Below, one piece after another: positions 55,667 through 64,000 of a stretch of DNA of 64,000 nt. The notes below the pieces were generated by a model. It was not told where the DNA came from, did no database searches, and saw only the letters and a program-made list of their open reading frames with translations. A program made the translations under genes and the position numbers. The stretch is from CAYLHX01 sp964383675 (GTDB taxonomy: Bacteria; Patescibacteriota; Gracilibacteria; UBA1369; LOWO2-01-FULL-3). The stretch covers positions 1 through 64,000 of the forward strand of contig CAYLHX010000003.1 in NCBI GenBank assembly GCA_964383675.1, written 5' to 3'. Within the stretch, counting starts at the first letter, position 1. Each line of letters opens with the position of its first letter.

Positions 55667-56955
55667 TGAGCAAAGAGATTTTAATCGTCACCGGCTCAGA
55701 CTATTCAGCTCAGGTATATGAAGCTTTTCATCAAGTAAAACAGCTCGGACATAAACTGTACCTTTTAAGTGATGGCTCTTTTGAGGCGCGACCGAACATT
55801 TTTAAAGAACATTTTAAGTACGATCTCAGAAAAACCAAAGAAGTCTTGCAGTATATGACAAAGCAGCCCTTTAAGTTTGACGCTGTAACTATCAAAACTT
55901 CGGAGTGGCTTACTCCTTTGGTAGCTCTGCTTGCCAAACAATATGACTGCCTCGGCAATCAACCTCAAGTGGCTTTCAACTGTCGAAGCAAGTATCACAT
56001 GCGCAAAAAATTGGCCGAACACGGTGTACCAATTCCCGCCTTTGAGCTTTGCCAAAACTATGAACAACTTCTGGCGGCCATTAAGAAGATCGGTCTGCCT
56101 TGTGTTGCCAAACCGGTAGGAGGCAATGCCAGCTACGGCACCTTTTTAATACGGCACGAGGAAGATTTAGCCCAGCTGGAGGAAAATTATAAAAAGTCCA
56201 TTCAGTACCTTCAAAATAAGGCGCTGCAAGATGATGTATTTGCCTTTTCAGAAGAAGAACTCGAACTTTTTGAAATTGAAGAGAAGGTGAACATGGTTAC
56301 CGATTATCTGGTGGAGGAATTTATGGCCGGACCGGAAATAAGTGTGGATGCCCTGGTACAAAACGGACAGGTCTCTATTTTGGGAGTTGCCGATCAGGTA
56401 CGCATGGAGCCGCCCTATTTCGTTCAATTGGCAGAATACATGCCTTATCTATGTTCTCCGGAAGAAGAAGCAAAAATAGAGGAGTTAATTAAAAAAACAA
56501 TCTCAGCCTTGGACATTCAAAACTCCGCAACTCATACTGAAATAATTTTCACTCCAGAGGGGCCGAAAATAGTAGAAATCGCCTGCCGCATCGGCGGCGA
56601 TAATATTCACGACGCAGTCTATCAAACCAGCGGCTACAATCTGATGTTTGAAAATATAATGATTGCCTTGGGCGAAAATCGTCAACATCGCTCACTGAAA
56701 CAATCTCACACCGCCATGAAATATCTCCTGCCGGAGAAAGAGGGCAAAATTCAACAAATCCAAGTACCCCCAGAGCTTTATCTGGACCACAATATCACCG
56801 AAATAGAAATTACCGCTCAAAAAGGTGATCTGGTTGCCCCTCCACCCAAAAGTTTTGATTTCCTGGGCTATATCTCGGTTAAAGGTAATACCAGAGAAGA
56901 GGCCGAAGCCAAACTATCAGATACACTTTCCAAAATAGACATTCAAATTGAATAA
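55666..56955 (+). CDS. ATP-grasp carboxylate-amine ligase
   Basis: A 429-aa protein with ATP-grasp motifs LPCVAKPVGGNASYGTFLI, YLVEEFMAGPEISVDALV, and PKIVEIACRIGGDNIHDAV. It resembles the N-terminal module of the preceding protein, so the two may have arisen by duplication. Start and stop overlap in TAATG with the previous gene, indicating coupling. Confidence 0.88.
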   Translation: MSKEILIVTGSDYSAQVYEAFHQVKQLGHKLYLLSDGSFEARPNIFKEHFKYDLRKTKEVLQYMTKQPFKFDAVTIKTSEWLTPLVALLAKQYDCLGNQPQVAFNCRSKYHMRKKLAEHGVPIPAFELCQNYEQLLAAIKKIGLPCVAKPVGGNASYGTFLIRHEEDLAQLEENYKKSIQYLQNKALQDDVFAFSEEELELFEIEEKVNMVTDYLVEEFMAGPEISVDALVQNGQVSILGVADQVRMEPPYFVQLAEYMPYLCSPEEEAKIEELIKKTISALDIQNSATHTEIIFTPEGPKIVEIACRIGGDNIHDAVYQTSGYNLMFENIMIALGENRQHRSLKQSHTAMKYLLPEKEGKIQQIQVPPELYLDHNITEIEITAQKGDLVAPPPKSFDFLGYISVKGNTREEAEAKLSDTLSKIDIQIE

Positions 56956-58201
56956 AATGAAGATAGTGGGAATAGAAAGCCTGGAATTACTCTTTTCAAA
57001 GCTTAAGAACAGCTGTTATTTTGCCACCTCTGAAAGTAGTCCGGCCTACGACTTTTTCAAAACCAATATCTCTCCAAACCACCTACTTACGCTCAAACAA
57101 TCCGAAAATTTCGCCCTTCACCTAAATGATGACAAAGCCATTGAAAAATCAGATTTGAATCAGAGGGTAATGGGTGAAGGCATAGACTCCTTTTGGATTT
57201 CACACAGGACTTCCAGAAAACTTGTCGATTGGGAACAAAACTCGCGGATCAAACTCTTAGCGAATCAGCTCAAACACCAGACCAGATTTGAAAATAAAAT
57301 AGTGTTTGACGATCTACTAAGGCAAAATAAGCTACCCGTTCCTCAGGGGAAAGTCCTCAGTGGTACAAGCGATCTTCAAAACTTGGAAAGTTTTCCGGCA
57401 GTGCTCCAGATTCCCGAAAGCGATGGTTCCACCGGCACCTTTTTTGTCTCCGACCGACGGGAAATCGAACAACTTCTGAAACTTAAGAAACTTTCTTTTC
57501 CCTGCCTTTTTCGCCAATACATCGACGGAATCCCTCTTGGCATAACCGCCCTTATAGGCAAAGAAAACCTGATTTTTTCCTCTCTAAGACTGCAATTATT
57601 TTTCCTCAACAACAAGGGCGGTAACGACTATTATGGTATCCAATGGCTGCCTTCTACACTATTTAGCAAAGCTTTCTACGAAAAGCTAAGTTCAAGCTTA
57701 AAGAAAATCTGCACAATTTTCAGAGACCAAGGTTTTTCCGGAGTCGCCAACTTTGACCTAATTGCCAAGGACAACGAATTCTATTTTATCGAATGTAACC
57801 CGCGACTCTCTCTCTCTTCCGCGCAATTAACCAATCAAAAAGAACTTTTTCACGGTCTAGATTTTACTGAGGAATTTGCCCAGGTTATTAATGAAGGGGA
57901 TTCTAGCTCAAATAAACCAACAATTCCACAAACCGATTATCAGGGCGCTACAATTGATTTGGACTTTGTTAAAAACAAATGCGGAAAAGAGAGAATTTTC
58001 AAAACCGGTACCTATAGTTTTACAAACCACGATTTCATTTATGAATCCAATAAGTTGGATGACTTTGCTACCGATAAAATTTTTGCCTACACCAACTGCC
58101 TTATTACTAACTTCCCGGTTGCAACCATTCAAAATGACCGCTTTGCATTATCAAAGTACGGACAAGATATAATTGCATCCATCCAAGCTAACACCAACTA
58201 A
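56948..58201 (+). CDS. Divergent ATP-grasp protein
   Basis: A 417-aa protein overlapping the previous gene by 8 nt. AVLQIPESDGSTGTFFVSD (P-loop-like grasp), CLFRQYIDGIPLGI and DNEFYFIECNPRLSLSSAQ match the ATP-grasp core, but the motifs are less conserved than in the two neighbours. It may be a ligase with a different substrate or a degraded paralogue. Confidence 0.78.
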   Translation: MNKMKIVGIESLELLFSKLKNSCYFATSESSPAYDFFKTNISPNHLLTLKQSENFALHLNDDKAIEKSDLNQRVMGEGIDSFWISHRTSRKLVDWEQNSRIKLLANQLKHQTRFENKIVFDDLLRQNKLPVPQGKVLSGTSDLQNLESFPAVLQIPESDGSTGTFFVSDRREIEQLLKLKKLSFPCLFRQYIDGIPLGITALIGKENLIFSSLRLQLFFLNNKGGNDYYGIQWLPSTLFSKAFYEKLSSSLKKICTIFRDQGFSGVANFDLIAKDNEFYFIECNPRLSLSSAQLTNQKELFHGLDFTEEFAQVINEGDSSSNKPTIPQTDYQGATIDLDFVKNKCGKERIFKTGTYSFTNHDFIYESNKLDDFATDKIFAYTNCLITNFPVATIQNDRFALSKYGQDIIASIQANTN

Positions 58202-58203
58202 AT

Positions 58204-59481
58204 ATGCTCGAAAGCAAGTTCTCCAAAATTTCCCAAATTAAGTTTCATTTATTGCAAGTCGCAGAACAAGAATCAACACCTGCCTACATTTATGATCCAG
58301 CGGAGCTAAAAAATAATTTGCAGCTTTTCAAAAATGCCTTTAACGAGCAGGGAGTTGAGGCCAAAATCTTTTACGCCATCAAAAGCAATTATTATGCTCA
58401 ACTTTTAAAGGATGTGGTGGAATTTGGGGAAGGATTGGATGCCTCCAGTCAACGCGAGCTTAAGCTGGCACTTGAAGCGGGAGCCAAAAAAATTATTTAT
58501 ACCGGTCCGGCAAAAGAAGAAAAAGATTTTGAATTAATTTTAGAACACACCGAAAAAGTAAGTGTTAATTTGGAAAGTTTTCGCGAATTGAAACTGCTTG
58601 GAGAAATGGCTGAAAAATCCGGTAAGGTTGTCCGTTGTGCCTTAAGGGTAACCACCTCAAGCCAGAAAGGCTGGACCAAATTTGGCCTTCCGCTCGAACG
58701 ATTTAAAGATTTCTACCTTGAGACCTTAAACTATCCGGCTTTAAACTTTTGCGGATTACACTTTCACATCAGTATGAACAAAACTCCAGATAAGTATGTC
58801 TCTACGCTGAACGAAATTGCTGCTTATTTCAAACAAAATTTCACGCCACAAGAACTCCAGAAATTTGAATACATTGATATGGGTGGAGGAATCTATCCAC
58901 AGCCCTTTGAAGGTATTTACTCCTGGAATCCGGATCAGGTTATGCAGTTTTTTAGCAATGAAACTCATTTTGAGGACATCATCGCCGATAAGTGGCAACC
59001 ACGATATCTACCTCTGGAAGTTGAACCCATCGAAAAATTTGCCGAAGCAATCTGCGGGACTTGGCTCAAAACAATCAAACCTATTTTGCCGAATGCAGAA
59101 CTATACTGCGAGCCGGGACGTTTCATCTGCCACAGCGCCATGCATATCCTATTAAAGTTGGTGGAAATCAAAAACGAAAACATGGGCATCACCGATGGTG
59201 GCAACAACATTGTCGGCTGGGAAAAACATCAATTTTTCAACTACACGCCACTCTTCAATCTTTCTCAATTCGATTTGGAGAACGAACGCCCATTTGTATC
59301 ATATGGCTCACTCTGCACGCCGGACGACATCTGGGGCTACTATCTCTACACCAAAGGCCAACCCAAGCCCGGAGACATAATCTTAATGCCTTTCCAGGGG
59401 GCTTACACCTATACCTTGGCCCAGGAGTTCATCAAAGACATCCCAAAAGTAGTGAATCTTTCAGCGGATCAGGTTAGTTAA
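58204..59481 (+). CDS. PLP-dependent decarboxylase of the DAP/Orn/Arg decarboxylase (fold III) family
   Basis: A 425-aa protein. FYAIKSNYY (PLP Lys in the K-x-N motif), CGLHFHIS, DMGGGI (Gly loop), YCEPGRF, and SYGSLCTPDDIWGYY (catalytic Cys near the C-terminus) are the family signatures. It is probably a diaminopimelate or carboxynorspermidine-type decarboxylase. Position last in the operon suggests a final tailoring decarboxylation of the ligase product or precursor supply. Confidence 0.85.
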   Translation: MLESKFSKISQIKFHLLQVAEQESTPAYIYDPAELKNNLQLFKNAFNEQGVEAKIFYAIKSNYYAQLLKDVVEFGEGLDASSQRELKLALEAGAKKIIYTGPAKEEKDFELILEHTEKVSVNLESFRELKLLGEMAEKSGKVVRCALRVTTSSQKGWTKFGLPLERFKDFYLETLNYPALNFCGLHFHISMNKTPDKYVSTLNEIAAYFKQNFTPQELQKFEYIDMGGGIYPQPFEGIYSWNPDQVMQFFSNETHFEDIIADKWQPRYLPLEVEPIEKFAEAICGTWLKTIKPILPNAELYCEPGRFICHSAMHILLKLVEIKNENMGITDGGNNIVGWEKHQFFNYTPLFNLSQFDLENERPFVSYGSLCTPDDIWGYYLYTKGQPKPGDIILMPFQGAYTYTLAQEFIKDIPKVVNLSADQVS

Positions 59482-59959
59482 ATCTCACCGGTAGCTCCAA
59501 ACTCAAATCATTTTCCGGTAGTCCAGAAGCATTAGCCTTTCTAAAGACTAAAGTTCCAGTATCGGTTGTTGGATTTGCGGAGCTGATTTCGCCTTCAAAA
59601 TCAACAAAGTCTTCCTGCATCCAGTCTTCCTGAGCTTCTACGATAGTGGTGGCCAGGCTATCACCATTGCTGTCCAGCAGCTCAACCATAAAACTTGCCT
59701 CAAAGAACCATGGCCCTCTTGCCTCTCCTTCAATTACCAAAGGAAATTGCACCATCTCATCCGCCTCCGGACTATCAATAATTAAACCCTGAGCCTCAAA
59801 TTGCGCCTCTAAATCATCTTCATCGATTTGGTCTTTATCTTTTTGATCGTCAACTTGGCCGTTATCCTGGTCGTCGGTGTCCGGTGTCGCCTCAAAAGGC
59901 TCGCAGGCGGCGAATACCAAGGAGGTAATTAGCAGCAAAGCAATTAATAAATTTTTCAT
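59474..59959 (-). CDS. Gmad2-domain lipoprotein
   Basis: A 161-aa lipoprotein: lipobox FAAC after a hydrophobic signal, an Asp-rich linker (about 25-50), and a C-terminal immunoglobulin-like domain (GEARGPWFFEASFMVELL, then DWMQEDFVDFEGEI) of the Gmad2 type. Likely extracellular and of unknown role. It overlaps the decarboxylase gene end by 8 nt on the opposite strand. Confidence 0.85.
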   Translation of the reverse strand: MKNLLIALLLITSLVFAACEPFEATPDTDDQDNGQVDDQKDKDQIDEDDLEAQFEAQGLIIDSPEADEMVQFPLVIEGEARGPWFFEASFMVELLDSNGDSLATTIVEAQEDWMQEDFVDFEGEISSANPTTDTGTLVFRKANASGLPENDLSLELPVRFN

Positions 59960-60084
59960 AGTAAATGGTTAATAGATAAACCCTTATACTAATTAATACG
60001 TATGAAACAGGATTTAGTTTCACTATTTTAGTGGATTGCTAAAAAAATCGGCCGGTGTTATCTTCAAGTTAATAGGCAAAAAGC

Positions 60085-62874
60085 ATGAATAACAAAAACA
60101 TCTATTATCAGTTAACTGTCGATGAGACGCTTGAAAGCCTTGATAGCAAAGCCGATGGTTTAAACGATAAAGATGCCAGGGAGCGCCTTAAGCTGTATGG
60201 CAAAAATAAGCTAAAGATTCAAAACAAAACCCCTCTGATCTTTAGGCTGTTAAAACAGGTTAAAGACTTAATGATTATTATCCTTATAGTCTCCGGCCTT
60301 TTCTCAATTTATCTGCAGGAGTATCGCGATGCCATTATCGTTTACTCGATTGTGGTTATCAACGCGCTGATCGGATTTTTTCAGGAGTATAAGGCGGAGA
60401 AGATGATGGCTTCGCTCAAGGTTATGGTTGAGGCCAAGGCTAAGGTTATCAGGATGGGTAAAGTGATTGAGATTGATGGCGCTGACCTGGTTCCGGGAGA
60501 TATAGTGGTTATTGAAGAAGGGGATGCCGTGCCGGCCGATCTGAGAGTTTTGCAGGACAATAATCTTTCCACCAACGACTTTGCGTTAACCGGTGAATCC
60601 AATCCTACCAAAAAGTTCACGCATGAAATAAAAGGTGCCGTACCTTTAGGGGACCGCAACAATATAGCCTTCATGGGAACCACAGTGGCCACCGGAAATG
60701 GTCAGGGAATTGTGATCGCTACCGGAATGGAAACCGAAATAGGCCGTATTGCCCATTTGAGCCAGGTAAGTACGGATGGACTTTCTCCTCTGCAGAAAGA
60801 ATTAAATACCGTAGCCAAGAAACTCTCTTTTGCGGCTTTAACCATCGCCTCTTTGCTTTTCATTGTGGCCATTCTACTGGATTTCGGTCTTAAAGAGGCG
60901 GTCTTATTTGCTTTAGGCATGGCCGTTTCTGTTGTTCCTCAGGGACTTCCGGCTCAGGTATCGATTGCTCTTTCGCTGGCTGCGGGGCGTCTGGCCAGGG
61001 AAAAAGCAATCATTAAAAAGCTCTCGGCCGTGGAAACCTTAGGTGCCACCCACATCATCTGCACCGACAAAACCGGTACCCTGACCAAAAATGAGATGAC
61101 CGTGCAGAAGCTCACGATTGGGTACCAAGAATTTACGATTAGCGGATTGGGTTATGAACCAAAAGGAGAAATTCTCTACAACAACAAACCGCTTCAAGCT
61201 GCTGAGTTGGAAAAATACAAACTAGTTTTCGAAACCGGCTCTTTGGCTTCCAACGCCAAGATCAATGCTCCGGACGAAGAGCACCACAGTTGGTATGGCA
61301 TAGGAGACCCCACCGAGGCGGCTCTAATAACTCTGGCCCTCAAGGCCGGCGTGGATACCGAAAAGCTAAGTAAAGAATGTACTGAACTTAAGGAATTCAC
61401 CTTTGATGCCGTGCGCAAAAGGATGTCTTCGATTCGTCAGTGCGACGGTAAAATCATAGTTTTTGTAAAGGGTGCGCCGGAAAGAATCATGGAAAATTGC
61501 AACTCTTATTATGATGATGGTGAAATAAAACCGCTTACTGAGGAATTTAAAAAATTCATCGAAGAGACCGACAAAACCAATGCCGGAGAGGCTATGCGCA
61601 ATTTGGCCTTAGCCTATAAAGAAATTGATCAATATGACCCTGAGGCCAAGATGGAAGACATCGAAAAGGATTTAATTTTCCTGGGCGTGGTTTCCATGAT
61701 CGATCCCCTGCGTGAAGAGGTAGAGGAGGCTTTGCAAATGGCTTTAAGAGCCAATATCAGAGTGATTATCATAACCGGAGACTATCCTCTAACCGCGGAG
61801 GCCATTGCCAGAAAAATAGATCTGGCCAAGTATAGTCACCATGATAAGGAAATTACCGTAATTACAGGAGCCGAATTACACAAAATCTCAGACATTGAGT
61901 TATTGCACCAGTTGATTCACAGCAACTTGATTTTTGCCCGCACCTCACCTGACGACAAGCTGCGGATAGTTGATTTGTTAAAGAAGGCGGGCGAAATAGT
62001 CGCGGTTACCGGCGACGGGGTGAATGATTCGCCCGCCCTCAAAAAAGCCGATATAGGAGTTGCCATGGGCAAAACGGGAACGGAGGTGGCAAAGGAATCA
62101 GCAGAAATAATCCTCCTCGACGACAGCTTTGCCACCCTGGTAACAGCCATTAAAGAGGGCAGAACGGTTTTTCAAAATCTCAAAAAAAACATCCTCTCCT
62201 CCCTCACCTCCAACGGCGCCGAACTCTTTGCCGTACTCTTAAGCCTTGCTTTCGGTATTTTATACGACTTTCCTCTGGCTATTCTGGTGGTGCAGATCCT
62301 AGCCATCGATTTGATAGGAGAAATGTTGCCGCTTACCTTTCTTACCTGGGATCCACCACAAACCGAAATCATGACCGAGGCCCCCCGCAATCCCAATCAG
62401 CACATCTTAAACCGCAAGCGGCTGATAGACATTATCTGGAGTGGTTTTTTAATGGGTGGGCTGGGCTACCTCAATTTCATACTATTCTTCCAAAGAGCCG
62501 AGATTGACCCGGCCGGTCTTTCCACCGATACAATCACCTACATGCAGGCCACAACCCTAACCTACGTTAGCATCGTCTTCACTCAATGGATGAACATCCT
62601 CTCCCGCCGCGCCGGCGAAACAAATTCAGCTTTCACTTCCTATCTTTTTTCCAATAAGCGTCTCCTCGTCGGTTACGCCATTTCTCTCTTCCTACTGCTA
62701 AACATCTCCTATAATCCCTGGATTAGCCATTTTTTCCGTACAGCTCCGCTCTCGCTGATAGATTGGCTCTTTGCCGCAACAGCAGCGCTAAGCTTCTTCC
62801 TCATAAGAGAAGGCTACAAATTTGTTTCCAGATGGCAACTCTCCCAGGCATCCAATCCTCCTTCCAAGTTGTAA
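60085..62874 (+). CDS. P2-type cation-transporting ATPase
   Basis: A 929-aa P-type ATPase with the phosphorylation site ICTDKTGTLT (Asp about residue 328), MTGD/TGES-type A domain (LTGES), KGAPERIME, and hinge GDGVNDSPALKKADIG (about 643). Ten helices are expected. The M4 motif is PQGLPAQ (about 285-291) where SERCA-like pumps have PEGLPA: the metal-binding Glu is Gln. M5 (TSNGAELF) and M6 (DLIGEMLPL) also differ from calcium pumps. The cation is therefore uncertain. Its 3' end overlaps the rhodanese gene on the other strand by 61 nt. Confidence 0.9.
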   Translation: MNNKNIYYQLTVDETLESLDSKADGLNDKDARERLKLYGKNKLKIQNKTPLIFRLLKQVKDLMIIILIVSGLFSIYLQEYRDAIIVYSIVVINALIGFFQEYKAEKMMASLKVMVEAKAKVIRMGKVIEIDGADLVPGDIVVIEEGDAVPADLRVLQDNNLSTNDFALTGESNPTKKFTHEIKGAVPLGDRNNIAFMGTTVATGNGQGIVIATGMETEIGRIAHLSQVSTDGLSPLQKELNTVAKKLSFAALTIASLLFIVAILLDFGLKEAVLFALGMAVSVVPQGLPAQVSIALSLAAGRLAREKAIIKKLSAVETLGATHIICTDKTGTLTKNEMTVQKLTIGYQEFTISGLGYEPKGEILYNNKPLQAAELEKYKLVFETGSLASNAKINAPDEEHHSWYGIGDPTEAALITLALKAGVDTEKLSKECTELKEFTFDAVRKRMSSIRQCDGKIIVFVKGAPERIMENCNSYYDDGEIKPLTEEFKKFIEETDKTNAGEAMRNLALAYKEIDQYDPEAKMEDIEKDLIFLGVVSMIDPLREEVEEALQMALRANIRVIIITGDYPLTAEAIARKIDLAKYSHHDKEITVITGAELHKISDIELLHQLIHSNLIFARTSPDDKLRIVDLLKKAGEIVAVTGDGVNDSPALKKADIGVAMGKTGTEVAKESAEIILLDDSFATLVTAIKEGRTVFQNLKKNILSSLTSNGAELFAVLLSLAFGILYDFPLAILVVQILAIDLIGEMLPLTFLTWDPPQTEIMTEAPRNPNQHILNRKRLIDIIWSGFLMGGLGYLNFILFFQRAEIDPAGLSTDTITYMQATTLTYVSIVFTQWMNILSRRAGETNSAFTSYLFSNKRLLVGYAISLFLLLNISYNPWISHFFRTAPLSLIDWLFAATAALSFFLIREGYKFVSRWQLSQASNPPSKL

Positions 62875-63131
62875 ACGTTCTCAAAGCCCAGGCCACCCAA
62901 GACCTCACAGGCCTGCCCGCCGCGTCCTCCCTTCTTGCAGTGGACATAGATGTTTTTATAAGGCTTAAGCTCTTCCAGGCGCGTTTCCAGCTCGTTTAAG
63001 GGGATATTTATTACCCCCGGGATACGCTTCTCCAAATATTCCTCAGGAGTTCTTACGTCTATAAAAACATTTTCATGTTTATCGGAGTTTTTTATCAGAT
63101 CACAAAGTTCTTCAGCTGAAATAGTTTTCAT
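62814..63131 (-). CDS. Rhodanese-like sulfurtransferase
   Basis: A 105-aa single-domain protein: FIDVRTPEEYLEKRIPGVINIPL and active-site loop HCKKGGRGGQAC with the catalytic Cys. It may move sulfane sulfur. It overlaps the P-type ATPase stop region by 61 nt (convergent) and the DUF1624-like gene start by 20 nt (same strand). Confidence 0.88.
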   Translation of the reverse strand: MKTISAEELCDLIKNSDKHENVFIDVRTPEEYLEKRIPGVINIPLNELETRLEELKPYKNIYVHCKKGGRGGQACEVLGGLGFENVYNLEGGLDAWESCHLETNL

Positions 63132-63852
63132 ATAGAATTGAGATTAAATATATTATTGGTACATGTATAACATAGATTATCAGTGACTTCCTTCCCAAGT
63201 AAATAACAACTCTGCCCCAAACACTTTCCTTCAGCACTCTCCGCAGAGCACTGAAATGATCCTTCAATAATGCCAGGTAAAGATGCCCGAAACTGATACC
63301 AAATAAAACCACAGCACTCCACGGAAAGATGGAGAAATAGTCCAACGAGGCAAAAGGGCCGTTAAATCCCAAAATGAACAAGAATAAGTTCTCGGTTTCG
63401 ATAGCGCTTATGTAGGAACCAACTAGAATTGCCGTTATACCAAGAATAAAACTCAATAACGGACGTTTAGAGAGCGGACTCAAAAATAAAATACTAAAAG
63501 CGATGAAGTGTAAAATTCCAAACTGCACCCATACCTCCGGCACCACCAAATAGCTGACCAGTGAAATCATCAAGGCAAAAAATACACATATCAGGCCACG
63601 CTTAAACTCTTTACGGTAAAAATCCCAACTTCTGCCACGCGCTAAAACGAAAGAAACGCCGACAAGTCCCAAAAAGGAAAATTGCACCAGTCTGGCCAAA
63701 ACCGTCCACCAGAAGGAATGCATATCTTGTATCAACAGTCCCTGAAAATTGAAGACAAAGAAAAAGTGGTAAATAATCATACCTATTACAGCCATTCCCC
63801 GCCAGAAATCTATCTCCGCCAGGCGTTCTTTCTTTGATTTTTGATCAGCCAT
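63112..63852 (-). CDS. DUF1624/HGSNAT-like membrane protein
   Basis: A 246-aa membrane protein with about six or seven helices. The N-terminal ERLAEIDFWRGMAVIGMIIYHFF is characteristic of the DUF1624 (heparan-alpha-glucosaminide acetyltransferase catalytic domain-like) family. The acyl substrate in bacteria is unknown. It lies 2 nt downstream of a ZIP gene and overlaps the rhodanese gene start. Confidence 0.78.
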   Translation of the reverse strand: MADQKSKKERLAEIDFWRGMAVIGMIIYHFFFVFNFQGLLIQDMHSFWWTVLARLVQFSFLGLVGVSFVLARGRSWDFYRKEFKRGLICVFFALMISLVSYLVVPEVWVQFGILHFIAFSILFLSPLSKRPLLSFILGITAILVGSYISAIETENLFLFILGFNGPFASLDYFSIFPWSAVVLFGISFGHLYLALLKDHFSALRRVLKESVWGRVVIYLGRKSLIIYVIHVPIIYLISILYENYFS

Positions 63853-63854
63853 GG

Positions 63855-64000
63855 TTAGTGTCCGGGTGCTTCAAATAGCAAAAGCAAAAACATTATAGCA
63901 ATTCCCAGCACAAAGAAGAAAAACTGCAAAAGAGACTTTTTAACTGCCACCTCCTTGTGTAGTTCCGGAATCAGATCGGCCGAAGCGATATAAATGAAGC
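63855..64000 (-). CDS. ZIP-family metal transporter, C-terminal end
   Basis: The minus strand carries the last 47 codons before a TAA at 63855, continuing off the right edge. FIYIASADLIPELHKEV matches the metal-binding helix of ZIP transporters (DxxPE, His), followed by a final helix. Probably imports zinc or other divalent metals. Only the end is seen. Confidence 0.7.
   Translation of the reverse strand, partial: FIYIASADLIPELHKEVAVKKSLLQFFFFVLGIAIMFLLLLFEAPGH

Overview
The window reads like a chromosome segment of a Candidate Phyla Radiation (Patescibacteria) bacterium, most likely a Peregrinibacteria-type lineage. That is an inference from three S-layer-homology (SLH) surface proteins, a minimal type IV pilus operon, an HNH protein of a type common in such genomes, many genes without an obvious Shine-Dalgarno sequence, and use of TGA as a stop (which argues against Gracilibacteria/Absconditabacteria, where TGA encodes glycine). 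No plasmid, phage or insertion-sequence hallmark was seen.

Layout. 1-5.0 kb (- strand): a giant secreted protein running off the left edge, then two type IV prepilins. 5.5-6.4 kb: an HNH gene. 6.4-11.0 kb (- strand): pilus operon (PilO-like and anchoring membrane proteins, PilB/PilT-type ATPase, PilC). 11.2-12.3 kb: rplL, rplJ and an L10 leader. 12.4-15.4 kb (+): miaA, mazG, recJ. 15.4-18.6 kb: an SLH protein and an NrnA-like DHH phosphoesterase. 18.6-26.4 kb (-): YebC, BASS transporter, malic enzyme, SLH protein, hisS, tsaD, Nudix. 26.5-29.7 kb (+): CCA-adding enzyme, methyltransferase, EamA transporter.

29.7-37.6 kb (-) is the highlight: two tandem copies of a roughly 240-nt structured non-coding RNA, each with its own promoter and 3' terminal hairpin, followed by a 687-aa reverse transcriptase, a MoxR/CobS-like AAA+ ATPase, and a protein joining an HExxH metallopeptidase-like motif to a von Willebrand A (VWA) domain. 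The RNA copies share an 89%-identical, gap-free 112-nt 5' half and a short 3' end. Between these, two hairpin arms differ almost completely in sequence but keep their pairing. The plan recalls retron msr-msd (closing inverted repeat, TAGC just after its 5' arm, conserved 5' half, variable hairpins before the 3' arm), but the RT lacks the retron VTG signature. I recognise no described family with this combination and treat it as a candidate new RT-RNA system.

37.6-44.1 kb holds a bactofilin-like membrane protein, an RlmD-type methyltransferase, a PrsW protease gene broken by an in-frame TAG, a metallopeptidase, an LCP-family protein and tRNA-Gly(TCC). 44.2-50.7 kb holds mostly unrecognised proteins, an SGNH hydrolase, a lipoprotein and YajQ. 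50.9-52.3 kb is another SLH protein. 52.5-59.5 kb (+) is a tight five-gene operon (guanidino-modifying enzyme, three ATP-grasp proteins with four ATP-grasp modules, a PLP decarboxylase) that looks like a pathway for an unknown peptide-like metabolite. The right end holds a Gmad2 lipoprotein, a P2-type cation ATPase, a rhodanese, a DUF1624-like membrane protein and the end of a ZIP transporter.
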